From: Leptospira sp. WS58.C1
Lineage (GTDB): Bacteria; Spirochaetota; Leptospiria; Leptospirales; Leptospiraceae
Length of the DNA: 64,000 bases
Direction of reading: 5' to 3'
Assembly (NCBI RefSeq): GCF_040833995.1
Contig: NZ_CP162137.1
Span: 1,887,001-1,951,000, forward strand
Part shown: positions 19,154 to 29,409 of the stretch, in pieces
Position numbering within the stretch: the stretch's first letter is position 1
Layout: every line of letters begins with the position of its first letter
Position numbers and translations under genes: made by a program
The notes under the pieces: model-generated
The model's input: the letters and a program-made list of their open reading frames with translations, nothing else
The model's database searches: none
What the model was told of the DNA's origin: nothing

Positions 19154-21895
19154 ATGATCGACTACCAAAATCGGCGCATTACATTTCGCGAATCTACTTC
19201 TCCTTGGATCCATTCATTCTCATTGCAAACGATCAAATGTTTGATCGTTTGCCGAGGCCCAGTCCGAAAAGAGGCAATGGAAATTTTCGACCAAATAGGG
19301 ATCAGAGAATACGGTATCTTGCTTTCCGAAAAAGACTCAGTCGTCTATCCGATGGCACTTGCTCCGGAGCTGAGGGACTTCAGATTTCCTTCCAATATTC
19401 ACAGAGTTCCAGATTATATGGGAGCCGGTGCGGAAGAAAAAGCAGCTAGGATCAAACAAATCATCCAGATCGCAAAAGAGAACGATTACACTCATATTTT
19501 TGCCGGTTACGGATTTATGGCGGAAGATTCCGAGTTCATAGAGGCGATCGAGGAGAGCGGAATTACATTCATGGGACCTTCTTCCCATGTTGCCCACCAG
19601 GCGGGTTCAAAGGACGAGGCAAAAAAGCTCGCTCGTAAGCTGAATGTTTCCGTGACTCCGGGTGTTGATACGATCTCCGCTACTTGTCTTCTCAAAAAAG
19701 CAAAAGATGAAAAGGCGTTAACCGCTCTTGCGAAAGAAAAAGGATTGGACTTTACTTATAATCCTTCCGTCTCCTTAGAAGAAAATGCGGAAACCTTATT
19801 ATACGCCGGATACGAAAAGATCGTAGAATTAGTTACCATTCCCGAATTACAGGCTCAGGCTGAAATTGAAGCTTCGGAGATCTGGAAAAAATATCCAAGT
19901 AACCGAATTCGTTTTAAATACGTGGGCGGCGGCGGCGGAAAGGGCCAAAGGGTAGTTTCCAAACCGGAAGAAGTAAAAACGGCAGTACAGGAAATTTTAT
20001 CGGAATCTAAAGTAACCGCTCCCGGTTCCAATCGGAACTTTTTGATAGAATTAAATATCGAAAAGACCAGACACAACGAGATACAGTTGATCGGTAACGG
20101 AGAGTGGTGTCTTGCTCTCGGAGGAAGGGACTGTTCCGTTCAAATGCATGAGCAGAAACTTTTGGAGATATCTCTTACCCAGGAACTTCTGCAAAACGAG
20201 ATCGCAGTACTTGAAAAAACATCTCCTAAAAAAGCCGAGATCATAAAAGCCGATCTTCAAGTCCTGAAAGAAATGGAAGAACAATCCGAGAGGTTTGGAC
20301 AAGCTGTGGCTTTAAATAGTGTGTCCACCTTCGAGTTGATCGTAGAAGGAACAAACCACTTCTTCATGGAAATGAACACCAGGATCCAGGTAGAGCACAG
20401 GGTCACAGAGATGGTGTATTCATTAAAGTTCACAAATCCTGAAAACAAATCCGAATTTTTTATCGTAGATAGTTTGATCGAAGCAATGGCACTTATTTCG
20501 CTTCACGGGAAAAGACTTCCGAAACCGGAACGTATCGTAAGAAATATTTCCGGCGCGGAAGTTCGTATCAATGCTACTAATAAGGCGATCCAGCCGCACG
20601 CTGGTGGAGTTATTTTAGGTTGGTCTAAACCTCTACCGGAAGAGATCAGGGACGACCAAGGCATCTCCGTTAGAAACCCCGATACAGGCTTATTCGTACA
20701 CTATAAAGTGGCCGGAGCTTACGATTCCAACATAGCACTTTTGATAACTTATGGTACAAGTAGGGAAGATAACCTTCGCAGACTTGGTAATATTCTCAGA
20801 AAGACGGAACTTAGAGGCCAAGATCTACAGACTAACTTACTTGTTCATTATGGTTTGATCCATTGGATCTTAGGAAAAGACCCTTTATTCAAACCTTCTA
20901 CAGCATTTATGATCTCTTATCTGGCGGCAGTCGGTGCATTAGAGAGCCTAGGCAAAGATGTGGATCTGGAAGTAGCTTGGACAAAAATCCTTTCGAATGC
21001 TCCCGCGGAAGGAAAGAAGGTTCTTTCCCGTAAGCTCACCTTGATCACAAGGCCGATCAGTGAGTTGCTTGCAGATGCGCATGTATTAGCCGGATTCTTA
21101 GGATATCATGAGAATACTTCCTGGAAGATCGAAAAAGACCAAGTAGTTTGGCTTAGAAACCCGGTCCATATTCTTTCCGATCTATACTATTATCTGCACA
21201 TGGAAGGAGAATTACACCAATCACCTTCCGAACAGATTTGGGATCATGACCAGAAAGTTTTGCAATCTGCATTATCTTTTTATAAAGAACTAGAAAAACT
21301 GACCGGTAAGCAAGCCGATTCTCCGGATTGGGATTCTATCCTAGGAGGAAAGGCTCCGGCCGGAGTGGATGCATCCGTTTGGACAAAAGCAATTTCCTCT
21401 CATAAAGGTTTCCAGATCGGATTGGAATTGTTGAAACTTATTCCGAATCTTGGAAACAAATCCGGTTTCTATAAACTGGGAGTGGATGAGAACTTAGAGC
21501 CTGTGATCCCTGAGGAATTTAGAAAAGCGGAAACAAGAGACGCATATATTAAATTTTTGGCGCCTGCTCCGAAAGCAAGTTCCGACGAGATCGTTTCACC
21601 AATGGGTGGAATGTTCTATTCGAAAGAAGCTCCGGATCTACCTCCTATGGTTAAAGAAGGCGAGCATTTTAAAGCTGGCCAACCTTTATTTATCGTAGAA
21701 GTTATGAAAATGTTCAATAAGATCACCGCTCCATTCTCTGGGACCATTAAAGAAGTGATCCTGAAGGATAGCGACGGAAAGATCATACAAAAAGGACAGA
21801 CCATCTTCAAGATCGTTCCGGACGAGGTCTTAAAGGTAGAAACTCCGGAAGAGATCCAAGACAGAAAGAATAAAGTGACTTTCTCCCTTCTTTAA
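19154..21895 (+). CDS. Biotin carboxylase-biotin carrier fusion (alpha subunit), divergent
   Basis: The 913-residue protein carboxylates its own biotin using ATP and bicarbonate. It has a biotin-carboxylase N domain, an ATP-grasp core with the glycine-rich loop YVGGGGGKGQRVV near residue 260, and the FFMEMNTRIQVEHRVTEM catalytic strand near 415. A biotin carboxylase C domain, a long middle region without clear family and a C-terminal biotinyl domain with VEVMKM follow; biotin would be on Lys852. There is an extra segment of about 70 residues between VTPGVD and the glycine loop, and the usual EEAP-type segment is replaced. It pairs with the upstream carboxyltransferase. Confidence 0.85.
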   Translation: MIDYQNRRITFRESTSPWIHSFSLQTIKCLIVCRGPVRKEAMEIFDQIGIREYGILLSEKDSVVYPMALAPELRDFRFPSNIHRVPDYMGAGAEEKAARIKQIIQIAKENDYTHIFAGYGFMAEDSEFIEAIEESGITFMGPSSHVAHQAGSKDEAKKLARKLNVSVTPGVDTISATCLLKKAKDEKALTALAKEKGLDFTYNPSVSLEENAETLLYAGYEKIVELVTIPELQAQAEIEASEIWKKYPSNRIRFKYVGGGGGKGQRVVSKPEEVKTAVQEILSESKVTAPGSNRNFLIELNIEKTRHNEIQLIGNGEWCLALGGRDCSVQMHEQKLLEISLTQELLQNEIAVLEKTSPKKAEIIKADLQVLKEMEEQSERFGQAVALNSVSTFELIVEGTNHFFMEMNTRIQVEHRVTEMVYSLKFTNPENKSEFFIVDSLIEAMALISLHGKRLPKPERIVRNISGAEVRINATNKAIQPHAGGVILGWSKPLPEEIRDDQGISVRNPDTGLFVHYKVAGAYDSNIALLITYGTSREDNLRRLGNILRKTELRGQDLQTNLLVHYGLIHWILGKDPLFKPSTAFMISYLAAVGALESLGKDVDLEVAWTKILSNAPAEGKKVLSRKLTLITRPISELLADAHVLAGFLGYHENTSWKIEKDQVVWLRNPVHILSDLYYYLHMEGELHQSPSEQIWDHDQKVLQSALSFYKELEKLTGKQADSPDWDSILGGKAPAGVDASVWTKAISSHKGFQIGLELLKLIPNLGNKSGFYKLGVDENLEPVIPEEFRKAETRDAYIKFLAPAPKASSDEIVSPMGGMFYSKEAPDLPPMVKEGEHFKAGQPLFIVEVMKMFNKITAPFSGTIKEVILKDSDGKIIQKGQTIFKIVPDEVLKVETPEEIQDRKNKVTFSLL

Positions 21896-21906
21896 GTTAC
21901 TAATAT

Positions 21907-21946
21907 CCGAGATTCTTGCGGGAATTTTAACCTGTGAGAATCTCGG
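21907..21946. terminator. 10-bp perfect hairpin at a convergent junction
   Basis: CCGAGATTCT (21907-21916) and AGAATCTCGG (21937-21946) are exact reverse complements around a 20-nt loop. The right arm lies inside the last codons of cheB, and the left arm lies after the stop of the carboxylase alpha gene. There is no T run on either side, so factor-independent termination would be weak. It may protect mRNA ends or work with a termination factor. Confidence 0.45.
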
Positions 21947-22955
21947 CAGGTATATCTTTTAAGGAAAGTATCTTTTCCGCAGCCCCTCTTTCTATCGCTT
22001 CCTTTGGCATACCGAATACGACAGAACTTGTTTCGTCTTGAGCAATCGTTCTTCCTCCGGCTTTTCTGATCTCTAAGAGACCTGCAGCACCGTCGGCTCC
22101 CATACCGGTAAGTAGAAATGCCTTTGCGTTTCTCCCCACATTTTTTGCAACAGAATGGAATAATACATCCACGGAAGGTCTATGACGATTTACTAATGGA
22201 CCATCCGAAATCCTTACGATAAATTGCGCTCCACTTCCAATAACTTCCATATGTTTGTTCCCCGGTGCAATGAGTGCGACTCCTTCTTGGACCCTGTCCC
22301 TGTCCCGTGCTTCTTTTACCGTAATTTTACACATCTTATCTAACCGATTCGCAAATGCCTCCGTAAATTTTTCAGGCATATGTTGTACAATGACTATTCC
22401 GGGACTATTAGCAGGAAGGGAAGTGAGAATTTCCTCTAAAGCGATCGTTCCGCCCGTGGAAGTTCCTATTGCCACTATCTTGTCGGTAGTTGCAATTTTC
22501 GTAAAATCAAGTCCATCCGTTCTGGCAGGAGGAGAAAAAATTTGATGTTTCAGCTTGGAAATGGAAGCAGAGCGTACACATTCTCCCAGATAGATCGCAG
22601 AATCTTCTAAAAAATCTTTAAGACCAATTTTCGGTTTCGTAACAATTCCTACAGCTCCTTCTTTTAACGCGATCCAAGCCGTTTCGGAAGCTTCTTCCGC
22701 AAGAGAAGAGCAGATCAATACGGGAGTAGGGTGGGTATGCATGATCTTTTTTAAAAAACTGATCCCATCCATTCTTGGCATTTCGATATCCAAAACAATT
22801 ACGTCCGGCCATCTCTCCGACTTTCCGAGTTTTTCCAAAGCAAATACCGGATCGGGAGAAGATCCGATCACTTTTATATCCGAATTCATTTCCAGAACCT
22901 GTTTGAGTACGGATCGGACCACTGCGGAATCGTCGATAATATATACGTATATCAT
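21927..22955 (-). CDS. cheB: Protein-glutamate methylesterase/deamidase CheB
   Basis: This enzyme demethylates and deamidates chemoreceptors. The 342-residue protein has an N-terminal receiver domain (IIDDSAVVRSVL; phosphoacceptor Asp in VIVLDIEMPRMDG) and a C-terminal methylesterase with all three catalytic regions: Ser in AIGTSTGG, His in VIVQHMPEKF and Asp in LLTGMGADGAAGL. It is the last gene of the nine-gene che-like operon and follows cheD by 6 nt. Its 3' end overlaps a hairpin. Confidence 0.96.
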   Translation of the reverse strand: MIYVYIIDDSAVVRSVLKQVLEMNSDIKVIGSSPDPVFALEKLGKSERWPDVIVLDIEMPRMDGISFLKKIMHTHPTPVLICSSLAEEASETAWIALKEGAVGIVTKPKIGLKDFLEDSAIYLGECVRSASISKLKHQIFSPPARTDGLDFTKIATTDKIVAIGTSTGGTIALEEILTSLPANSPGIVIVQHMPEKFTEAFANRLDKMCKITVKEARDRDRVQEGVALIAPGNKHMEVIGSGAQFIVRISDGPLVNRHRPSVDVLFHSVAKNVGRNAKAFLLTGMGADGAAGLLEIRKAGGRTIAQDETSSVVFGMPKEAIERGAAEKILSLKDIPAEILTG

Positions 22956-22961
22956 GTTTTA

Positions 22962-23453
22962 CTAACTTTTTGGATTTTCCATGTATACTTCTCCGTCCCA
23001 AAGGGAGAAATATATTTTTCGGTGAGATTTACCTCCGATATTGGAAGCTGTTAGATCTATATTCGCTTTGCGGACTAAATCCAATACGGATTCCACATTC
23101 TTTTCGCCGATTTCCACGATCCTCTTTACTTCCTCAATTTTATCTTCTTCGGGGGAGAACATGGACGCACCGCCGAAAACTTTGCAAACGAATCTGCCGG
23201 GTCTTTCTCCTAATTTTTGGAATTGTTTTAGGAAAGTTTCCAGCGCATCGTCCGCATATTTCGGATGGGGCTCCGTAATATGGGAGGGTCTTTTCGGCAA
23301 CATGATATGAGCCATTCCGCCCACTTTGGAATAAGGATGCCAAAAACATAATGCTACGCAGGAACCTAAAAGTGTGCGGATCCTTGTACCATTTTCCCCC
23401 CAATAGAAACCTCCCGGTTGTAGGAAAATATCCCGTACGATCTCAGGTTCCAT
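22962..23453 (-). CDS. cheD: Chemoreceptor glutamine deamidase CheD
   Basis: The 163-residue protein deamidates receptor glutamines. The catalytic Cys lies in LLGSCVALCFW, the His in GGMAHIMLP, and the family block KVFGGASMF follows. The start is ATG 23453, 3 nt after the cheW stop. Presence of both CheD and CheB predicts that the MCP encoded two genes upstream is adapted by deamidation and demethylation, although no CheR methyltransferase is encoded here. Confidence 0.93.
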   Translation of the reverse strand: MEPEIVRDIFLQPGGFYWGENGTRIRTLLGSCVALCFWHPYSKVGGMAHIMLPKRPSHITEPHPKYADDALETFLKQFQKLGERPGRFVCKVFGGASMFSPEEDKIEEVKRIVEIGEKNVESVLDLVRKANIDLTASNIGGKSHRKIYFSLWDGEVYMENPKS

Positions 23454-23456
23454 TTT

Positions 23457-23966
23457 TTAGCCGGCAGATACTACGTTAGCCGCTTCTTCCCTTGTCTCTT
23501 CTAATGCGGTCAGTTCTTCTACGGTCAATAAGCGGAGAAGGTTCAATAAAAGAATAAATCCGGTTGGCTGCCTCGCCATTCCGGATAGAAAATCAACACG
23601 TATCCTGGAGCCGAACGTGGGAGGCGGTTCGATTTCGTTGGAAGGTATCCCCAATACTTCGTAAACGGATTCGACGATTAGACCTATATCCATACCGGCT
23701 CCGTTTATCGATTCAGGAACTTCCACGATCACGATACAGGTCCTTTTGTCCGGAGAATGTTTTTTCCTGAAAAACTTATCGCATACATCCAAAACAGGGA
23801 CCACATTTCCTCTTAGATTGATTACCCCCGGTATAAAAGTAGGCATCATAGGAACGGTGGTCACATGAGTGTATTCTAGGATCTCTTTTACGTTCAAAAG
23901 CCCTATTCCGAAAGTTTCTTCTCCGATCTTAAAGGTCAAATACTGGTTATCTTCGAAAGTGCTCAA
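23457..23966 (-). CDS. cheW: Chemotaxis coupling protein CheW
   Basis: The 169-residue CheW-like domain protein links receptor to CheA. It begins YLTFKIGEETFGIGLLNVKEI, contains FIPGVINLRGNVVPVLDV (the conserved hydrophobic core with the NLRG motif) and ends in an acidic helix. The start is TTG 23966, with GAGG about 9 nt upstream on the minus strand. It lies between the MCP (11-nt gap) and cheD. Confidence 0.93.
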   Translation of the reverse strand: MSTFEDNQYLTFKIGEETFGIGLLNVKEILEYTHVTTVPMMPTFIPGVINLRGNVVPVLDVCDKFFRKKHSPDKRTCIVIVEVPESINGAGMDIGLIVESVYEVLGIPSNEIEPPPTFGSRIRVDFLSGMARQPTGFILLLNLLRLLTVEELTALEETREEAANVVSAG

Positions 23967-23977
23967 GCGTTACTACC

Positions 23978-26854
23978 TCAATATTTCTCAAACTTAGGCT
24001 TATCAGGGATACTTACAGTCCTCACGGCCGCAATACTCTTGGCACCGTTTCCAGCAGTCTCCTTTCCTAACGATTCCTTGTTCAATCGGAAGAATAATAC
24101 GGATTCCCTCAAGGATTCCGCCTGACTATTCATTTCTTCCGCAATGGCGGCTAACTCTTCCGATGCGGATGCATTTTGTTGAGAAACTTGATCCAATTGA
24201 CCCATTGCTTTATTGATCTCGACCACTCCGGAAGCCTGTTCTTCGCTGGAAGCCGTGATCTCTTGCACCAAGTCTGCCGTTTTCCTAATATTCGGAACAA
24301 TCTCACTTATGAGTTTTCCCGCTTTTTCGGCGATTGCTACCGACGATACCGCAAGACTAGAGATCTCATTTGCCGATTTTTGGCTTCTTTCCGCTAATTT
24401 TCTAACTTCCGAAGCAACGACTGCAAATCCTCGTCCGTGTTCCCCCGCTCTCGCAGCTTCGATAGCGGCGTTCAACGCGAGTAGATTTGTCTGGTACGCA
24501 ATATCCTCAATGATGGAAATTTTCTCAGCGATCTGTTTCATTGCAGTCACAGTTTCCGTTACTGATTTTCCACCTTCTTCCGCATCCTTGGAGGATTGAC
24601 TAGCAATCTGTTCCGTTTGTTTGGAATTGCTCGCATTTTGGTCGATAGAAGCTGTCATTTCTTCCAACGAAGATGTTGTTTCTTCGACGGAGGCGGCTTG
24701 TTCGGAAGCTCCTTGGCTAAGAGAATTCGCTGTGGATGAAACCTCCGTAGCAGAACCGACTAAACTTCCGGCTTTCATAACGATATCGCCCATGATCTCG
24801 TTCAATTTATCCACGGTAGTATTTCCGTATTCTTTTAGTTTGCCGAACGTTCCGTAGTATTCGTTCTCTATTTTGGAAGTCAGATCTCCGTTAGCCAATC
24901 TTCCCAAAGCTTCTACCACTTCATTAAGTCCGGTCTCGCTGACCTGTAAGAATGAATTAATCCCTTCCCCCAAGGTCCTAAAGAATCCTTCTTTACCTTC
25001 TAATTTTACTCTAGTTTTAAAATCTCCTTTTGCGGCGGCACCTACGATCTCCTCTATTTCTTTTTGGACCGCAAGCTCCGCAGTGACATCGTACCATTCC
25101 ACCACAGCTCCCAATCTTTGCCCTTCGGAACTTAAAATAGGATTTGCGATCAGATTGAATGACCTTCCTCCGATGGTTATGGAAGACTCATACGTGCTAT
25201 TCAAATTCGCGAGCAGGTTTCTTTGATGAGCAGGGTTTTTATGGAAAGTATCGATATTAGTTCCAAGCAAACTTTGCAAGTTAAATGCGCTTAATTGTTT
25301 TCTAATATCCCCCTCGCTATTTTGGAACATCTTATATACTGCCTTATTCATATACTTGATGTTAAATTCGTTATCCGCGATCATCACATTCGTGGAAGCG
25401 TTGTCCAATGCTACCTTGATCCGAGTAAGCTCGTCATTTTCTAGTTTCCTAGCTGCGGTCAACTTTTTCTGCTCGGTTACATCCGACCATTCCACCACGG
25501 CTCCTAATCTATCTCCGTTTTCAGTAAGAATAGGGTTTGCAATGAGATCGAATGTCCTTCCTCCAATTTCTATGCTGGATTTGAAAGTATTCGTAAAGGA
25601 AGCAAGTATTCCTCTTTGATGCGATGGATTTTTGTGATAAGAATCTATATTCGATCCGAGAAGTTTATTCAGATGGAAATTGTTGAGTTGTTTTCTAATA
25701 TCGGTTTCACCTATTTCAAACATTTTCATTATCGCTTTATTCATATATTTTATATTCAGATGGGTATCCGCGATCATGATGTTCGTACTGGTATTATCTA
25801 ATGCCACTTTGATACGGGTCAGTTCTTCATTTTCCTGGCGTCGGACTTCCAACAATTTTTTCTGTTCCGTTACGTCCGCCCATTCCACAACCGCTCCCAG
25901 TCTATCCCCGGATTCGGTCAGGATCGGATTTGCTATAAGATCAAAACTTCTCCCTCCGATCTCGATACTGGAACGGAATGTTTGGTTCAGATCCTTTAAG
26001 ATGTTTCTTTGGTGAGCGGGGTTTTTATGGTAGCTATCAATATTAGAACCCATCAAAGATTCCAATCGGAACTGGCTAAGTTGTTTTTTGATATCATCTT
26101 CCGCATTTCCGAACATCTTTCGTATGGACTTATTCATGTATGTGACCTTTAAGTTTTGGTCGGCCATCATGATATTTGTAGTCACATTGTCCAAAGCGGT
26201 CCTGATTCGAATGAATTCTTCCGAGTCGGACTTACCGTTGGAAATAATAGTTCCGGAAGAGAAAGGTTTTAGGTAAATCACCAATGCAGGTAGCAGAAGG
26301 GTCCCGAATATTGCGAACAGGAAATGAAAATAGAAGGGGTCTTCTTGCCGAACAGGGGTAGGAACGGAGACTGAAAATTTTTCCCAATCGGATTTCAACT
26401 TTTCGAATTTAGGCAGGGAATTATCCGTAATCTGGTTTAAAAACATCTCTTTAGTATCCTTTGCCTGGATCCCTAAAACCCCTTTTGCAGTTAGGATACT
26501 TTCCTGAAGGGACTCGAGATCCTTCTGGAATTGTTGCAGGTCTTTCGGATCCGTAGTACCCGATGAATATTCATTTATATCCGACAAGATCGTTGCTTGG
26601 ATCGATTTCAGATTTTCTAATTTAGAAAAAAGGGATTCTCTACTTTGGTCGGGGAGAAATAGAGAATACAGACCTGATTGATAATCCTTTAATTCCGAGT
26701 GTATTGTTTCGGAAGATACCGAAATTTTATTCGAAGATCCCGTTTCAAAACCGTGATCATATAAATAACTCCAACCGGATGATCCGAATGTGAGAAATAT
26801 TCCCAACAGCAAAGACCAAACAAGCACACTTAGTTTTAATTTACCCTGTTCCAT
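23978..26854 (-). CDS. Methyl-accepting chemotaxis protein with three tandem PAS domains
   Basis: The 958-residue protein has TM1 (about 8-28), an extracytoplasmic helical domain (30-172) and TM2 (about 174-196). Three near-identical PAS units of exactly 131 residues follow (217-347, 348-478, 479-600), each with an HKNPxHQR motif. Then come HAMP-like linkers (about 605-700) and a long signalling domain with the hairpin tip [25 protein letters not shown] (in two parts) that contacts CheA/CheW. It ends without a CheR-docking pentapeptide. It combines a periplasmic and a cytoplasmic sensor. The ligand is unknown; the PAS motif resembles those in redox- or heme-sensing receptors, but that is only a guess. 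Confidence 0.93.
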   Translation of the reverse strand: MEQGKLKLSVLVWSLLLGIFLTFGSSGWSYLYDHGFETGSSNKISVSSETIHSELKDYQSGLYSLFLPDQSRESLFSKLENLKSIQATILSDINEYSSGTTDPKDLQQFQKDLESLQESILTAKGVLGIQAKDTKEMFLNQITDNSLPKFEKLKSDWEKFSVSVPTPVRQEDPFYFHFLFAIFGTLLLPALVIYLKPFSSGTIISNGKSDSEEFIRIRTALDNVTTNIMMADQNLKVTYMNKSIRKMFGNAEDDIKKQLSQFRLESLMGSNIDSYHKNPAHQRNILKDLNQTFRSSIEIGGRSFDLIANPILTESGDRLGAVVEWADVTEQKKLLEVRRQENEELTRIKVALDNTSTNIMIADTHLNIKYMNKAIMKMFEIGETDIRKQLNNFHLNKLLGSNIDSYHKNPSHQRGILASFTNTFKSSIEIGGRTFDLIANPILTENGDRLGAVVEWSDVTEQKKLTAARKLENDELTRIKVALDNASTNVMIADNEFNIKYMNKAVYKMFQNSEGDIRKQLSAFNLQSLLGTNIDTFHKNPAHQRNLLANLNSTYESSITIGGRSFNLIANPILSSEGQRLGAVVEWYDVTAELAVQKEIEEIVGAAAKGDFKTRVKLEGKEGFFRTLGEGINSFLQVSETGLNEVVEALGRLANGDLTSKIENEYYGTFGKLKEYGNTTVDKLNEIMGDIVMKAGSLVGSATEVSSTANSLSQGASEQAASVEETTSSLEEMTASIDQNASNSKQTEQIASQSSKDAEEGGKSVTETVTAMKQIAEKISIIEDIAYQTNLLALNAAIEAARAGEHGRGFAVVASEVRKLAERSQKSANEISSLAVSSVAIAEKAGKLISEIVPNIRKTADLVQEITASSEEQASGVVEINKAMGQLDQVSQQNASASEELAAIAEEMNSQAESLRESVLFFRLNKESLGKETAGNGAKSIAAVRTVSIPDKPKFEKY
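25028..26206 (-). repeat. Three in-frame 393-bp tandem PAS-coding repeats
   Basis: Units at about 26206-25814, 25813-25421 and 25420-25028 encode aligned PAS domains of 131 residues with the same period. Identical blocks include DRLGAVVEW (units 1 and 2) and HKNPAHQR (units 1 and 3). The repeat lies inside the MCP gene and looks like internal duplication followed by divergence. Confidence 0.9.
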
Positions 26855-26905
26855 ACGATTTACCCACGCTATAAATTAATTATTTCCTTATCGATCGCAG
26901 TTTTT

Positions 26906-29011
26906 TCAACGTGCGAATGTTCTATCTCTTAGATTAGTTCTTTGGATTTTTAAAAGGGAATGAAGACCAGGTACGTCCAGAATGAACGCGATCTTTCCGG
27001 TCCCTAAAACGGATGTTCCGCTGATACATTGGATCCCTTTGAAAATTTCATTCAAAGGTTTGATTACGGATTGAATTTCACCAAGTAAGTCATTGACTAA
27101 TATCCCGAAATTCCTGCCGTCATGTTCGAGAATGAGTACGTTTTTTCTTCCTTCATCCGGATCGGGGAGTCCTAAAAATCTTCCCAAATGTAGAATAGGG
27201 AGAACTTCCCCTCTTAAATTAATAGAACCTGAAATCTCGTCAGGAAGAAGTAGGAGCTCCGACTCCATGGTCTCTCTTACCCAATCCATCGGTACTACAA
27301 AATATGAATCACAAGATCTGACTAAGAACCCATCGATGATCGCAAGTGTAAGCGGAAGACGAATGGAGAATACACAACCTTTTCCGAATTCCGATTGTAC
27401 GTTCACGGATCCTCTTAAGGATTCGATATTTCTAAGTACCACATCCATTCCAACACCTCTGCCTGAAAGGCTAGTAACGGATTCCGCCGTTGAAAATCCG
27501 GGCTGGAAGATTAGATTAAAAATTTCTTGTTCGTTTAATACTTGGGTTGATTCTATTAAACCTTTTTCGATCGCTTTTTCTCTGATTTTTTCATGGTTGA
27601 TCCCTTTTCCGTCATCCGAGATCTCTATCGAAATACTTCCTGTCGAGTGGGAGGCTTGTATCTTTAATTTTCCTCTTTTTGACTTTCCTAGATTCGTTCT
27701 CTCTTGGCTGGGTTCTATTCCATGGTCCAATGCGTTCCTCAATATATGAACGATCGGATCGTTTATTTTTTCGATCACGGACCTGTCGAGTTCCGTTTCT
27801 CCGCCTAAAATTTCGAAGTCGACTTCCTTTCCGAGCTCCAAAGAAATATCTCTAACGGTCCTTCGATATTTTTCAAAAAGTTCGCCGATAGGAACCATCC
27901 GAAGTGCCATCGCTGTTTCTCGGATCTCTCCCACAAGCCTGGATAATAATTCAGCCGATTCGTTTAAGTCTGAGTCTTCTTTTTCAGCAAGTAAACGACC
28001 AAGGCTTGCCTCGGAGATGATCAATTCTCCGACAAGGTTTACTAATTGGTCCACTTTCGCGGAGTCGATACGGATCAGCTTAGGAACGATCTGCGTAGTT
28101 TGTGATTTTTCACCTTCCGACTTTTTGGAAGAAGTTTGTTCTTTCGGAATTTCCGAAGAATGTACGGAAATTGGCGCTTGGATGTGAAGCCCTTGTAATT
28201 CCAATGCCTTAAAATATTCTTCTTTTTTGCAAGGTATCTCGTTTGCGATCGAATAAAATATCTCTTCCGAAGAATGCGGAGATACAATCTTTAAAAAGGA
28301 AGAATCCTTTACGAAAGAAAAAACCGATTCCAGATCCTTCCGCTCTGAGTTAGAATCAAGCTGAACCTCGTAACCTATGTAACAATTTTCAGGATCCCAG
28401 CTATTCCAATCCGGCAGTTTTGTCTTATAAACGTATAAGTTTTTGATCTCACCGATCTTTCTCAGGTATTTCAAAAAAGAGAACGGATCCATTCCATCTT
28501 TGAAGATATTTGCACCTGGAAAAAATGTGACTTGCCAGTAAGAGTTAACCGCTCCTTTTTTCTCCGAATTCTCTCCAGTTGGATGTTCTACCGGATCGTT
28601 TGTTTTCTTTTTGTCTGAGTTTTTTCCCGTAAATCCTTGAGCTTCTCTTAGAATTTTTATCTGTTCCGCATCCAATTCAGGAGGTAAATTATTACCCGGG
28701 GTTGGATCTCCTACAATTCGTTTTAAATGATCTATTGCCCTTAACAAAAAATCTATCTTAGTCGGGTCTAATTCGGTTTTTCCCGACCTGGCAAGATCTA
28801 ATAGAGTTTCCAACTCATGAGAACATTCTTCTATGGATTCATATCCGAACATTCCAGCGGTTCCTTTTACGGTATGGACAGACCGGAACATGGAATGAAT
28901 TGCTTCTTCGTCGAAATCTCCTTTTTCCATACGCAAAAGAAACAATTCGGCTCCGGATAATAATTCGAGAGATTCCTGTATAAATGCTTCTTTGATTTCG
29001 GAAAGGTCCAT
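26906..29011 (-). CDS. cheA: Chemotaxis histidine kinase CheA
   Basis: The protein is about 701 residues. It has an HPt domain with the phosphorylated His in FRSVHTVKGTAGMFG (His46 when counted from ATG 29011). A variable linker/P2-like region spans about 130-305. The dimerisation helix IRIDSAKVDQLVNLVGELI follows, then a GHKL ATPase (HILRNALDHGIE, GRGVGMDVV) and a C-terminal CheW-like domain ending in a pI-rich tail. The stop of the preceding STAS gene overlaps the ATG (TGATG); a GTG three bases earlier is an alternative start. It phosphorylates the CheY and CheB of the same operon. Confidence 0.95.
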   Translation of the reverse strand: MDLSEIKEAFIQESLELLSGAELFLLRMEKGDFDEEAIHSMFRSVHTVKGTAGMFGYESIEECSHELETLLDLARSGKTELDPTKIDFLLRAIDHLKRIVGDPTPGNNLPPELDAEQIKILREAQGFTGKNSDKKKTNDPVEHPTGENSEKKGAVNSYWQVTFFPGANIFKDGMDPFSFLKYLRKIGEIKNLYVYKTKLPDWNSWDPENCYIGYEVQLDSNSERKDLESVFSFVKDSSFLKIVSPHSSEEIFYSIANEIPCKKEEYFKALELQGLHIQAPISVHSSEIPKEQTSSKKSEGEKSQTTQIVPKLIRIDSAKVDQLVNLVGELIISEASLGRLLAEKEDSDLNESAELLSRLVGEIRETAMALRMVPIGELFEKYRRTVRDISLELGKEVDFEILGGETELDRSVIEKINDPIVHILRNALDHGIEPSQERTNLGKSKRGKLKIQASHSTGSISIEISDDGKGINHEKIREKAIEKGLIESTQVLNEQEIFNLIFQPGFSTAESVTSLSGRGVGMDVVLRNIESLRGSVNVQSEFGKGCVFSIRLPLTLAIIDGFLVRSCDSYFVVPMDWVRETMESELLLLPDEISGSINLRGEVLPILHLGRFLGLPDPDEGRKNVLILEHDGRNFGILVNDLLGEIQSVIKPLNEIFKGIQCISGTSVLGTGKIAFILDVPGLHSLLKIQRTNLRDRTFAR

Positions 29012-29394
29012 CACACTTTCTCCAATCCGTAAGAGAACTTAAATTCAGAAGAATCTTTTTTGGATATTCTTATACGATCCTGAAAGAAGCCGATCAAACC
29101 GTATAGATCATAAAATTCTAATAGACACTTCGGATGATTTAATATGGCGAGATCCCAAGATCTATCCAGGGAATCCTTTTTTAGCAAAATTAAAGATTGA
29201 ACAAAACTGGAGTCTACCTTTTCCAAAGAAGAAGTATCGATCTCGATCCGGATCGGATTTTTATCCAAAAGAGATTGTATTTTGGATTTCCAATCTAATA
29301 CAAAATAAATAGAAGCCTCTCCTGAAAGTTCCAGATGAAAGATCGGTCTGGAGTTTTTTTGGCCGAGTTCTGATACTTTTATTTCCAAAGACAT
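29011..29394 (-). CDS. STAS-domain protein in the che operon
   Basis: The 127-residue protein is predicted as a STAS-like fold, with strand-helix pattern and IEIDTSSLEKVDSSFVQSLILL at the usual acceptor position. The Ser pair follows Asp, so phosphorylation is possible. It overlaps cheA by 1 nt (up to 4 nt if cheA starts at GTG) and follows cheY by 15 nt. STAS genes appear in some non-canonical chemotaxis operons; its partner kinase is not evident. Family assignment is moderate because overall similarity is low. Confidence 0.65.
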   Translation of the reverse strand: MSLEIKVSELGQKNSRPIFHLELSGEASIYFVLDWKSKIQSLLDKNPIRIEIDTSSLEKVDSSFVQSLILLKKDSLDRSWDLAILNHPKCLLEFYDLYGLIGFFQDRIRISKKDSSEFKFSYGLEKV

Positions 29395-29409
29395 AACATT
29401 TTCCCGTGA

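Noticed and set aside
27093..27749. 218-codon open frame on the plus strand opposite cheA
   Set aside because: It is an antisense shadow of a gene with clear CheA motifs; the translation is Ser/Pro/Ile-rich with no family and no ribosome site.
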